From Todiramphus chloris collaris (lineage: Eukaryota; Chordata; Aves; Coraciiformes; Alcedinidae), in assembly GCA_025345505.1 (NCBI GenBank), contig JANVCC010000077.1, positions 10,471,163-10,535,162 of the forward strand: a stretch of DNA of 64,000 nt, given 5' to 3'. Below, in pieces: positions 53,400 through 64,000 of this stretch. The notes under the pieces are model-generated. The model was given only the letters and a program-made list of their open reading frames with translations, was not told the DNA's origin and did not search any database. How positions within the stretch are numbered: the first letter of the stretch is position 1; each line of letters starts with the position of its first letter. Position numbers and translations under genes: made by a program.

Positions 53400-54799
53400 A
53401 CTGCTGGCTTTCATTGGGAGTTTTCTGCAGCTATTTTCAGCAGCTGGTTGTCAAAACTTTTTTTTGGAAAACACTGTCAATATGAATTGATCTAATCTGG
53501 TAATAGCCCTGTGTTTAATTAAACATATAATGTGTCTTCAAGTTAAGGAATTGTTCTAGCCCATGAAACCTACATATAAAGCCAAAATCTTTGTTTCTTA
53601 GAAACATTTTTTGGGGGGAAAAAAAGGAGATGATTCAAAATGTCATATTTCAAAGAGTTGCCACACAAGTAAATAAAAAGCTTACCTCCTCTGGGAAATG
53701 TCACATAATGGATTTAAAAGATGAATAAAATCCCAGTGTTTACTCAGTCTAATGGATAAAAAAGACAAACCCACCAAGTTATCACAACGGTCAATTGTAC
53801 AAGGAACTGAAACCGGCCGTTCCTGACAGCTAGTGAAAAACAACATTTGTGCCCATAAAAAAACCCCAAACCAACAAAACCCCCTCATGCTGCATTTCAT
53901 ATAGAAAAACCAATAGAATTCCCCAGCCAAGCTTTTTTTATCACTAAACTATCTTGATTTATATTTTGTTTGAAGTTCTTAAAACGAAACTTTCAGCCTT
54001 TCGCTAAAAATAAACTCGCCGTAGCTGGTTAGGAGGCAGCTGATGCAGGCAAGGTTTGAGAATCCAGCCCTTATGAGAAGAACAATTGAGGGATTGCTCT
54101 TTCATTCTGTAGAAAGCAAGCATGACTTCTATATAGTTAAGATTCAAGTCTGCAAATTCTCAGTAACAGTCCAGCTGAAGCTGATTTGCAGAACTCATTT
54201 TCTGAGAAAACTCAGCATTATCAGTGGAAAAATGCACACTCTCTACACACATTTCAGTTCATATCTCTCTAGTTCCCTATTAACAGTCGAAGCACTAATA
54301 CATGCTGTGAATCTCTTATGATAAAACATTCCTTACAAACATTTCTTCTCTAGATTTAAACTGCAAATTGTGAGAAAGCTCAATAAAGCATTGGCTTCAT
54401 TGCCTAGTTTACTTGAGCTATTACTTCACCATCATTCATATACAGACATCTCCTGCCTGTGGGTAAGGGCAGTACTTGTCATTTAAACCAGATGCTCAAT
54501 CCCCTGTTAACCAAAATAACATTTTAACTGGTAATCTGTTAGCAAGATGGCTGCAGGCTACGTTACTTGACCAATGCCTTTCCAACTTTTCCACCTTCAC
54601 TTGTCTCAAAGGACAGGCAAGATCTATCACGACTTACTGGAAAGCACAAATAGGGGTTGTCATACCCATGCACGAGGAATACAGCATGGATTGTGAAGTG
54701 TGACTCCAGCCTGAACAGGAGAGAATAACGTCCCTTTTCTCAATCCTCCTTTTTTTATTTAAAAAAAAAAACAAAAACCTAAAACAAAACCACTAAACT

Positions 54800-54885
54800 G
54801 TCAGGAATGGTTTGCAGTAGTTAGCTGCTTTGGGACTAGATGACCTCTCCAGATTTCCACTTACCCTGTTATGGTTCTAAGAATT
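54800..54885 (+). mobile_element. Probable CR1 3'-end remnant
   Basis: TTTGGGACTAGATGACCTCT followed by CCTGTTATGGTTCTAAGAA resembles the avian CR1 tail GGACTAGATGACCTCCNGAGGTCCCTTCCAACCCTGTTATGGTTCTATGA. The middle is diverged and nothing 5' of it is recognisable. Confidence 0.55.
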
Positions 54886-55339
54886 TTCACAATGAAAAAT
54901 ACGTTACTTATATAGGTAGGTACAGCAGTGCTAATTCAAATATGATTTATGTAGTTGGTACTGAACTCAGACTAGACCAAATACACACTATCAGACCTGG
55001 ATGTTAGCTCCTGAGCTACTCATAAAAACATTCCCTAACCTCTGAGCAGAAAGGCATCCAAGATAATAAACTGATGATCTGCAGGACAGAAGACCCAGAT
55101 TATTTCAGACCAAACAGAAGGAAAGCAGCTCAGAGCATTCTTCGCAAGAGAAGAGACTAAGCACTTCCTTCCCACCTCAACCCTCCTTTCTTGTATTGCA
55201 ATGAGCAACTATAAGAACTTGACTGGAAGGCAGACACAGGCAGTCCAGTCTACATCAAACACGAGTCATCTTTATGCCTTGCAACTGTAGCTATTTTTCC
55301 CCTTCCAAAAATTATCTCTTTTCAGTTTTGTTTTTTCTT

Positions 55340-55366
55340 AAAAAAAAAAAACCAAAACAAACCAAA
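55340..55366. repeat. A12-CCAAAACAAACC tract
   Basis: Twelve A followed by CCAAAACAAACCAAA. It is another member of the recurrent A-run/CCAAA class. Confidence 0.85.
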
Positions 55367-55929
55367 TTAGATTTTAAAATAAATTAAAAAATTACAGGGA
55401 AAAAGCTTTTAACCATGCAGACACCATCCACTAATTTATTTGGATTTACTCTAGCTTTGTAGTAGTGTTGTACTGAGGTCAGTCCTGTGGGACTGCATGA
55501 TCAGCTCTAATATATTAAAAATATCTTCTTTGCAATCAGGTATATATTTTGCAGCCACTAATATATTAAGTGAAAAAAATCCTTTTTATCCTGTTAATAA
55601 ACAGGTTACTTTAGCATTTGCTAAGCTTTAACCAATTATCTTAGGACACTATTTCTTAACCCCAAACTGACAAGAATCTGGGATATAAAAGTGTAAAAGG
55701 ATTGCTCCATGTACATAAGTCCTGAAACTCCTCTTTGTCCTCACTATTTCTTCCCCACAGCTTCATAATCTTTGAAAGAGCCCCAAGGGGCTGTTTTACT
55801 CAGAATTGCACAAAGCAGCCAATGAGAAGGAAAGATGATAATAGAGACATCAGAATTAAAGATTGAACGTTGAAGGTATTCTGCTCAGCAACTGGGCTTA
55901 TTTTAAGCTTTATTATTGACATTGTTAAA

Positions 55930-55951
55930 CCCCCCCCCCCCCCAAAAAAAA
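55930..55951. repeat. C14-A8 homopolymer junction
   Basis: Fourteen C directly followed by eight A. The minus strand is T8G14, an uninterrupted G run able in principle to form G-quadruplex structure. The exact length should be treated with care because sequencing of such runs is error-prone. Confidence 0.85.
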
Positions 55952-57743
55952 GTAATCTGCTAATAGTTCTTAAAATCTCAGACCCAGGGTAAACAACATT
56001 TATGTTACATTGCAAACAGCCTCAGAAGAGGTGGAAGTTGTCTTGCTTTGAATGGATTTGAAATTCAAAAACATAAGGAAACTATTGTGCTTGCATTCTG
56101 TAGAACAAAGTACATGTTGTAAAGCCCATTCTTCAATAATTCAAACTTTAAAAGGTATGGCATTTCAAGCCTTAAAATAACAAAGCTAGACTCTTGCAGA
56201 GGTTATACCACATGGGGGTGTTCATTTCCCTTTGTCTTAGTTGCATAAACTCAAAATCAACCCTATACAGTAAATGATGTCTGCCCTATTGTCTTATATA
56301 AACACTCTTTTGTTTTTCTTCAGTGAAAAGCTGTGTTTAAAGAAAGCTCTGTACGAATTCCAATAATGAGACTAGTGTAAGAAAACTGGATTCATAAAAT
56401 GAATTAGAACAGCTCTACTGCTGCACTGACTGGTGCTGGAAAGCCAGCAAAGTCAGATAATATTTTATTTGGAGCCGAAATGAACTGTTGTGAACTCTGA
56501 CAAACCAGCACTTCAAAGCATTCTGAACATACTGCCACTAGCATTAAGAAATTTATCATGACGAAGAGCCTGACTCTGACCCTGTTTGCACCATCTTTAC
56601 CACGTTGACTTTAACTGGATGGAAGAGCAGAATTAAGCTATTCGTGGCTCTCTTATCTGTGATTTACAGAAACATAAAAGAAAAGGAATTGTACTCAATA
56701 TACCTATACTACTCCCAACAAATAGTGTCTCAAAAACCTCAGACAAAATTCTGCACAATATTTGGACAACTTCATGGGTGGCCCATACAGGACTCGAGAG
56801 AACCAATGAAAAGTAAGATGTCAGATTTGGTGATCTTGCTGAATCTTTAGAAATTCATACTTTCTGGGAATGGGATATATCCCACATCATTACATTATTT
56901 TTATTGAGCCTTTGAAATACATCAATGGGGCTAAACTAAATACAAACCACAGCAAAAGTATTTTAAGACTTTATGAAAAGATACATATTATTACAACCTC
57001 AAGCCCATCCTGGATTTCTTGGAGAGTAGCATGTAGAAACTTGACATTATTATGATGATAATTTATTAATGATTTGTGTACTTCAGGACCCTTCTGGCTC
57101 TCCTGAGACAAGAGACTTATCTATGCTATGCATTTCACAGACATAAAGAATGGGCTTTTTTTTCTTCATAAATCAGCAGAATAATGCAATTGCTGAATGC
57201 ACAGAAAAGCCAGCACACAAGAGAATTGTTTTACAGTGGGGTATAAATTGTATTGCTACTTATCCCTAAATATTCCCTTATTGGATCTTTATAGCTTTTT
57301 TTTTCCATCTACCCTGTGCATAGATGTCCTCAGAGGTGGAAAACAGTTGAAAACTTGTTAAATTCCTTGCTCACGCACAAGCCAGTGAGAAGTAAATACA
57401 GCACAGCCACCAAGAATTCAAAGAGCTTTGAATCTTTAGATCGGATGTGTAATTCAGCTGACACATGGCACGTGAAACTGAACATAAAGTAATGCAAATT
57501 GGTTACAGAATTGCAGTTCAGAAGTAAAAAGTGAAAGGGGAAAAAACACAGAGTGGCTTAATAACACTGGACACCCAATAAAACAATCATAGAAACTGGC
57601 CCACTGCCAGTAGAGTACAAATATACATTTCCATGAGGTTGATAGAGCAAAAATCTCACCAACACCCCACAGGGGAGCAGTTTTAATCTTAACCATAGCT
57701 ATGATGTCATCAAAAGCTATTATTTCATTCACATTTTTTCTCT

Positions 57744-57761
57744 CCCCCCCCAAAAAAAAAA
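57744..57761. repeat. C8-A10 homopolymer junction
   Basis: Eight C directly followed by ten A. It has the same order as the tract at 55930. Confidence 0.85.
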
Positions 57762-58775
57762 CGAGCACAGCCAAGACAAATTGCACAATGAAATTGCTCT
57801 CTCTGCACTAACACATGCCAATTATGTGGTGGCTGGAATGCAGATTTAGGTGAGAACAAGATGCAATTTTTAGGAATTTAATCAGCATTTTGGACTTCTC
57901 AATAGCATCACCCATTATAGGTTCTGAGTGGCCTGTCAAGGCTAAGGGGACCACCTTTATGGTGCATTATCATGTATCATCCCTGTACAGAGGGCCACAA
58001 AGCCCATGGACCATTTTGATATTTCAATGTATCTGCCCTAGCCAGTGTTATCTCCCCAGACAAGAAACTATCAGGATTAGAGAAATATGTGAAATTTTGC
58101 CTCTGCAAACAGTAAATTGCCAGAGTTTTTAATTAAAGTACATTTTCTAAAGGTCCTTTGAGATTTTTTTTTTTTTAAATCACTTCCAAGTTCCTTCAAA
58201 TTCCACCGGATTTTGTGTCTCTAATGGGATTTCATTAAATAGCATTGTATTGCTGCCATTTTTTTACTTCAGACAAAACTTTTTCATTTCAAACTGTCCC
58301 ACTGTCTCTAAGCATTGAAGCACAGGCTGCAATGCCAAAACCACCGAAGAATCTTACGAGCTGTACATGCAAGACGAGAGAAGTGCTTGACCCTGCCACT
58401 TTGCAATTAGTGCTTTGTAATACAACATCGCCTTGATAGTTTAAAAGTTCCTTTCATTGGCCACTGTAATGCACTTTTGCAAATCTCTTGATGAATCCCA
58501 GGTTAGTTGAACTGCTCAATTAGAGCTTTATCCTAATCCTACCAGCTAAGCATTAATGCTAACAACCTCCCACATCCTAATCCTGTCCCACTTGACACTG
58601 ACCCACGCTCAGACCCAAATGGTGTGTGTGTTAGCATAAAGCTATGCAAACAACATATTCATCAGGAACACAACCAGAAAGATGTAACAGAGCAGTGGTG
58701 AGCTGATTTCAGCAAAAAGAGAATCCTCTCTCCCCAAACAGAAGCTTGGCACATCCAGGTTTAAATAGATAAAAA

Positions 58776-58916
58776 GCAGCAAAACACACACACACAACCA
58801 AACAAAACCTTACAAAGAACAGCAAGAAAAAAAAAACCCAACAAACAAACAAAACCACCCCAACCAAACAAAAAAACCAACCAAACAAAAAACCCAAGCA
58901 CCAACACAAATACACA
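58776..58916. repeat. A/C-only low-complexity block with (CA)n core
   Basis: About 140 bp composed almost entirely of A and C. It includes a (CA)7-like core at 58784-58797, then A10CCC, repeated CAAACAAACAAA and CCAACCAAACAAAAAACC. Translated on the minus strand it yields a 68-codon frame of F/V/L/C/W residues, which is an artefact of the T/G-only composition and not a membrane protein. Confidence 0.9.
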
Positions 58917-60639
58917 AATGTGTTGAATTGTTACAAATCTTGTAACTAAGCCATTAGAAGGTGTCTCAAGCGTGATTTAAAACAAGAGGGAAATCCAGTC
59001 TGAGGTCAGATTGAAACTATTAGAATTAGTTACAGTCTTCGAAAATGGAAAGACTTTCATATGTGATAGACTGCCATCCTCTATAATTCGCTCCAGGTTG
59101 GGAAAATGACTCCTTCAGATCTGCTGTTGACAGCTTAATATTTCCAATGATAATGTTGTCAGGTGGTAACACAGAGCCAGCCTATATGCTTTGATCTGAA
59201 TGGAAAGTTTTTGTTGATTGCAACACTCGGAGAGAGATTCTGCTTGGAAAAAAATAAAAATAATAAAAAGATTCAGGTAAGCTAAAACATTACCTGGAGA
59301 GCATTTAATTCTGGTCACGATAGAAGTGCATCAACTTCAAAGAGGTCCAAGTTGCCGTCCTTCAACAAATCCTGAACAGTGACCAAAATTCTCTCTCCAA
59401 AAAGTATTTCTGAGGCAGCTAAAGGCACAAAAGAACAATCCTAAAGAACCTTGTGCCCAGTTTTTAAAGTGAGTGCTATTGTCAAATGTATTCTCTCAAA
59501 TTTCAGGAACACGAAGGGCTTGTACAAACTCTTGGTTTAAGCATCTCTCCATGTCTTTCTTCAGCTAACCACAAGACCAACAAAATTCCTCTAGGTTTCT
59601 ACATCCATACAGCTAAATATGCTTTCAATTATTTTCCTGGAATGGTTAAAGAAGAATTTTGATAGTCCAAGGCCTTTATGTCAGGATAATAAAACTGTGT
59701 CTTTTAGAATGATATTGATACTGTTCTGTTAGCGTCCCATGCGGTAATTGCAATAGCGAAAGGCTGGATCGTCCTTGGGGGTACTTCACAAGAAGGGAAG
59801 AGCTGAGCAGCATTCGCCACCATACACAGAGATTAAGGACAATTGTTCCTCACCCACAGGCAGAGGGTAGAAAAATGAGACTGCAAAAGTGATGCAGGGG
59901 CATGATCTTTCCCCTCAACTACATATCAACCTTTGAAAAGGTACAGCGCAGATGTGGGGAAACCTGTGGCATGGTTGGGAAGAAAGATAAAATTTCTCCA
60001 TCTTCCAAGGAGCTCTATATTTTAGAAGCAAAGGCCAAATAGGAATAGCCAGGTTTTGCACTGAGCTCAAGGGCAGCCCATTCACACGTTCAGAAGTTGT
60101 TTTGCCATGAAGAAAAACCTTAAAGGCTGTCAATCCAGTGAAGCTCATTTAATCTGAAACAGCAGCCAGAAGTGTTGGCTAGCAGAAAAGTAAGGAGTGT
60201 TTCTTGTCTCCTTCTAACAGCCAGTGGTTGATGGAGTTTCTGTGTTGTAGACCAAGCACCATGTTTAACAGACCCCAACACACCTGTCTGGAGTGACAAC
60301 GTTTTTAAAAACCTGGATGCTTTTGGTTTCACAATATCCTGTGTTTATGTATGAAGTTTATTGTTGTGTCTGTTGCAGACCTGCTAGACAGCAATTTAGC
60401 CAGGTACCTGTAACACCTCTTAGGGCAAGATACAGCAAATAATGCTTCCCTAACCATCTCTGTATCACATGTTGATCTACAAACACATCTCTATCATATC
60501 CCAGTCTTATGCTACATATGTCACAATTGATCTGTAATATCCCTGCGTCCATGTCACGTTTCTCTTTCCATCTTAAGATGCATTTTGACAGCTTGCTCAG
60601 AAAATTATTAGCTTGTTGCTACAATGCACCTAAGTATCA

Positions 60640-60730
60640 CATGCTGAAACTGAGGGATTTGAGGTGGTAAGTAATGTGCCACTAATAGTTAAAACCCACC
60701 AACACAAACTGGAAACTGGATTTGAAAAAT
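60640..60730 (+). mobile_element. Possible MIR/L2-type fragment
   Basis: GCTGAAACTGAGGGATTTGA followed by GGTGGTAAGTAATGTGCCAC and TAATAG resembles the MIR segment GAGGAAACTGAGGCTCAGAGAGGTTAAGTAACTTGCCCAAGG...CTAGTAAG. Similarity outside this core is weak, so identity is uncertain. Confidence 0.4.
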
Positions 60731-63163
60731 AACCTGTTCTGGAGATTACTGTACATTGGAACTCAGGAAGTAATTTGAAAATTGCTTTCAGGTATTATGT
60801 TCACTGAAATTGCCTTCCTACCTTGACTGAATTGCAGAGTTCTTATCACCTACCACACGTAACAGATAAGCTGTAGCATTTGTAACTTGAGTATTATCCA
60901 TATCATAAGGGTTTCATTAAGAGCTTCCATACGATACCCCGGTGTTTGTATGAGCACACACGTGCCACAGTGGTCTGTGTGCACATCATCGAATTACTTT
61001 CCTTTTAATTGCAAAATTAAGGTCAGCTTTATGCTTAACAGAGGCATTCTGGAGCTATCACTGCTGTGGGGATAAACAACAGCATAAGAGCAACTAGATC
61101 TCCTGAAATTCAAAGTACTACTGTCAGTGACTGAAATGCACTTAGCAGAGTGGTCAATTGATTGGAAAAAAAAGAAAGCAAGCAAGTAGCCCCTCTAAAA
61201 TAAAGCCACCCAATTGAGTACAACACCTAAACATAATAACCCATTTAATAACATCGGAACTTGAACTTCAGCAAGGAGAAAGATAACTGCAGCCATTGCA
61301 GTTAGCAGGATCTGATTCTGGCAGGGTAACAAAAGTGACAGGTCTTGGATCTATCTCTCCTTAAGCTTTGAATTTTTAACTCCAATACAAATGGGTAATG
61401 CTTTGTGTTGGAAATGTGAAGTTGGAAAAAACTTACTGGCAAAGAACGGCATCTTCATCCCTCCACATAGAAGGGACAAAGTCTTATTGCAGTTGCACTC
61501 ACAGTGTAATTTTCACACAGAGTAGGGTGGCACCAGGGCCTTCTCCTCGTTGACCTGATGGGATTTATTTTTAGCAGAGTTTCAAAATTAAACTAGCAGA
61601 GTTTTTGTATGATCTTCCTACGTATAAGGTTTTAAAATTTCTGACACGGACATAACTTCAAGGGCAGCAGGATTCTCTCTAGAGGTGCAGAATACCAACA
61701 GCAAGTGCAGAAACAGTGCAAGCTGTCAACAAGTCTCTGTGAAGACCACATTTGAGTTAGGCATTCAATTGCCCTCAGATTGCCACTGAGACTACTGGAC
61801 ACCTCTAGCTATTTTGCCTGGACTTATACTTGCTTTTATTTCTCTTGTCACCTATGCAGGCATTTAAGTTTTGGAAATTGCTATATCTTGTCTGATTTGA
61901 CCCAACGATGGCCTAAAGGTGGTTGACTACATATTATCATCATCCCATTGGGGAGTACTGTGGAAAAGGTTACAAAGATAGAGCTATCCAAGTCCACATG
62001 ATCTTACCTAAAACATGTTTTTCTTTCATGTAGAGACGATAAAAGGCCTGTGGAGTACGGGTAGGTCATGCATCACCAAAAAGTACACATGAAAGTTGTC
62101 CCTTGCACAGTTCTCCCCTTTGGCAGTCCATTATTTATCATAAATGCACCTTATGTCACTACCTCTGTCACTACCACTGGCCTGTTGGTGTTAATAAAAA
62201 CCAGACTGACAAAATACCGGTCTTGTATTCATGAAGAAAACATCCACTGATATCAGAGCTGTCCGAGGCTACTAACACACTGTGCTTGGTTTAAATATTT
62301 ACATATGCATGTGTTGTGCTGATCCAAGTTTTCTAGAAACTTTTTGAAGGATTTTTTTTTTTTTCCATGTGGCCTTCTCTTACATTTTCTGCTGTACAAC
62401 AAACTTTTCCAGACCCATATTAAGATCCCATCTAACTCGCCAGGTAAGTTGGTATCCATGCCTTCTGAGCATGAGCAACTGTCACTCTTTTACTGAGTGC
62501 TAGAAGTGCAGCTAAAAAGAAATCAAACTATAAACCACTCTAGACAGGGAGGAATAAGAGTTCTTCTGCCTTCCTCCAACCACTGTTTACTACACTTACT
62601 TCGTCTTACGGATGCTATGTTGCTTAAAAAAAACCCCAAAAAACAAAGACATTGTATGTGTTTCCATTTTTGCAGGTGTATAACATATATATGCATGTTA
62701 AATAAGTGAAAAATGGTGGAAGACTACTTCAGATTGTTAGCATTGTTATTTAGCACTGTTTACTAATTTTGCTTGTTCTTTTATTTTCCTGTAGTTGTAT
62801 TATTCACTTTCCCACTGCTGAGCGAGCCAGTGAGTGGCCATTATCACTCAATATGCTTTAAAACTGCAGTACCTGTAATCACACACTTAAAAATACATTC
62901 ACACATGCTACGTGTGTATGCCCACATTTCATGCACATACTACTTTTGCACTCTCATAGATTAAATATGAAAACACAACATACTAATGAAGTTCCAATTT
63001 CAGGCAAGCTGGACTACTTCACCTGGTTAAGAATAAGAAATGTAGGGAGAAAAATTATTATTCCTAAAAACATTTTTGCAGCCTCTTCTATAACATAAAT
63101 TTGATGATGACTCCTGTCACTTCTATTTTTTCTTTCAACTTGCAAACCTGTTGTTTGCCTTCT

Positions 63164-63180
63164 CCCCCCCCCCCCCAAAA
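63164..63180. repeat. C13-A4 homopolymer junction
   Basis: Thirteen C directly followed by AAAA. It is the third C-run/A-run junction in the last 9 kb. Confidence 0.85.
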
Positions 63181-64000
63181 CTTTTGCACATGACTTTAGA
63201 AGTTTTTCTGTTCCTGCAGGGCTGCCAATATCTTGTGGCAATTTCTGCATGGGCAGAAGTTCCCTGCAGAGAAATGGCAATGTTTCTCTTTTCCCAGAAT
63301 ATTTTGTATCCTTGCTGTTCCGCTCAGTGGGCAGTTCCTGGCCAGAAGAGCGTTTTGTCCCGTGTGTCATACTCTTGACCCCTCCCGTCTTCCTGCTTAT
63401 AATCATAAGATTACTGTTAACAATAATAATGTCAACATTCTGTATTTACAAAATAAAAAGGACAGAGATTAAATCCTTTAATTAATCCAATTTAATTAAT
63501 CGAAGGAATAATTCAGGTATTGCTACCAAAGATGCCTATTTTTACTGGTGGGGGAGAACCACAACAACCTTATTTAACTTTCCAGAATCTCTCAAATTAC
63601 TAAAATCTGAATGGCAACCAAACCCTGCAGTGCTCTTCAGAAGACACAGCAGGGCATTCAGAAGCAGCAGCTTCTCAGAGCAACCTCAAAGCCACTTTAT
63701 CAGCTCAGGTCGTGTCACTCCATCCTGATGCAAGGAGGTGGACTGTGTCACCACAAAAAACAAACAGAGGCTGCCACAGATATGATAAGCTCTTTCCCAA
63801 AGGCAGAAGGCGGCACGTTATCTGAGATGATTCAAACAGTGGGGATTTTTCACAGTCCAGTTCCATTTAGATGCGATCTTGAACGAGGTCAGTGGTCTCT
63901 ATCGTTATGGATTTCAACACAGTGGAGTACCAGCTAACACTCCTGCTCCAGAGATGCTCTCAGTGTTGCCTTAAAAGGTACAAACCAGCTTCCTCTACAG

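Larger units (their letters stand above)
47588..54799. other. Unannotated AT-rich non-coding DNA
   Basis: No gene is recognised. It contains T-rich tracts (48867-48897, 53384-53399) and A-run/CCCC tracts at 51033-51054 and 53857-53884. At 51511 a textbook-looking splice acceptor precedes a short open segment, which is discussed in the findings. The other open frames match nothing known to me. Confidence 0.55.
54886..64000. other. Unannotated AT-rich non-coding DNA with C/A tracts
   Basis: No gene is recognised to the right edge. The region has three C-run/A-run junctions (55930, 57744, 63164), a 140-bp A/C block at 58.8 kb and a possible MIR scrap at 60.6 kb. A repeat-free stretch at about 57.8-58.7 kb is rich in homeodomain-type motifs. 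Overlapping frames near 63.0-63.5 kb and 63.6-63.9 kb show no family resemblance. Confidence 0.55.

Noticed and set aside
58709..58915. Minus-strand frame rich in F, V, L, C and W, superficially a membrane protein
   Set aside because: It is the translation of the A/C-only low-complexity block read as T/G.
63014..63406. 130-codon minus-strand open frame overlapped by three plus-strand frames
   Set aside because: It crosses a C13 homopolymer and has no recognisable domain. Multiple simultaneous open frames on both strands argue against coding.
1..64000. CRISPR arrays, operons, phage or plasmid genes, tRNA/rRNA/snRNA genes, mitochondrial insertions
   Set aside because: None was seen. Repeats are not regularly spaced with unique spacers, and no known structural-RNA sequence was recognised on either strand by eye. 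A tRNAscan-SE/Infernal run would be needed to exclude diverged copies.

Overview
This window looks like non-coding DNA from a bird genome. The clearest evidence is two CR1 LINE copies that carry the reverse-transcriptase C-terminal reading frame. Both end in the archosaur/avian CR1 octamer tail (ATTCTATG or ATTCTGTG, twice each), and three shorter CR1-like tails are also present. The rest is AT-rich, CpG-poor, and full of A/T runs and (TA)n/(TG)n microsatellites. There are no operons, ribosome binding sites or long reading frames of a prokaryotic, viral or organellar kind. I cannot name the species.

I found no protein-coding gene I can support. The only reading frames with recognisable homology are the two broken CR1 ORF2 relics (3071-3690, minus; 8155-8573, plus). 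The remaining open frames are about 60-130 codons long, often overlap on both strands, and match no family I know. That is what chance gives in 64 kb of AT-rich DNA. The window is therefore probably a gene desert or the inside of a very long intron.

Layout: 1-3.0 kb is unannotated. 3.0-3.7 kb is a well-preserved CR1 (minus). 8.15-8.62 kb is a second CR1 (plus). 13.59-13.87 kb is a diverged minisatellite with a period of about 55 bp. 24.49-24.66 kb is an old MIR-like SINE. 34.35-34.66 kb is a GC/CpG-rich block I cannot identify. 41.6, 47.5 and 54.8 kb hold CR1 tail fragments. 55-64 kb holds homopolymer C/A tracts, a 140-bp A/C low-complexity block and a stretch near 58.2-58.6 kb rich in homeodomain-type motifs. 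A-run/CCCC/CCAAA tracts recur throughout in both orientations.

I saw no convincing undescribed system. The items most worth a second look are the 55-bp minisatellite, the GC-rich island at 34.4 kb, the recurrent A(n)CCCC(AAACC) tracts, the K50-homeodomain-motif cluster at 58.5 kb, and a few splice-site-bounded or acceptor-led open segments (23.8, 36.9, 51.5 and 62.4 kb). The last group could be exons of an unrecognised or lncRNA transcript but are more likely chance.
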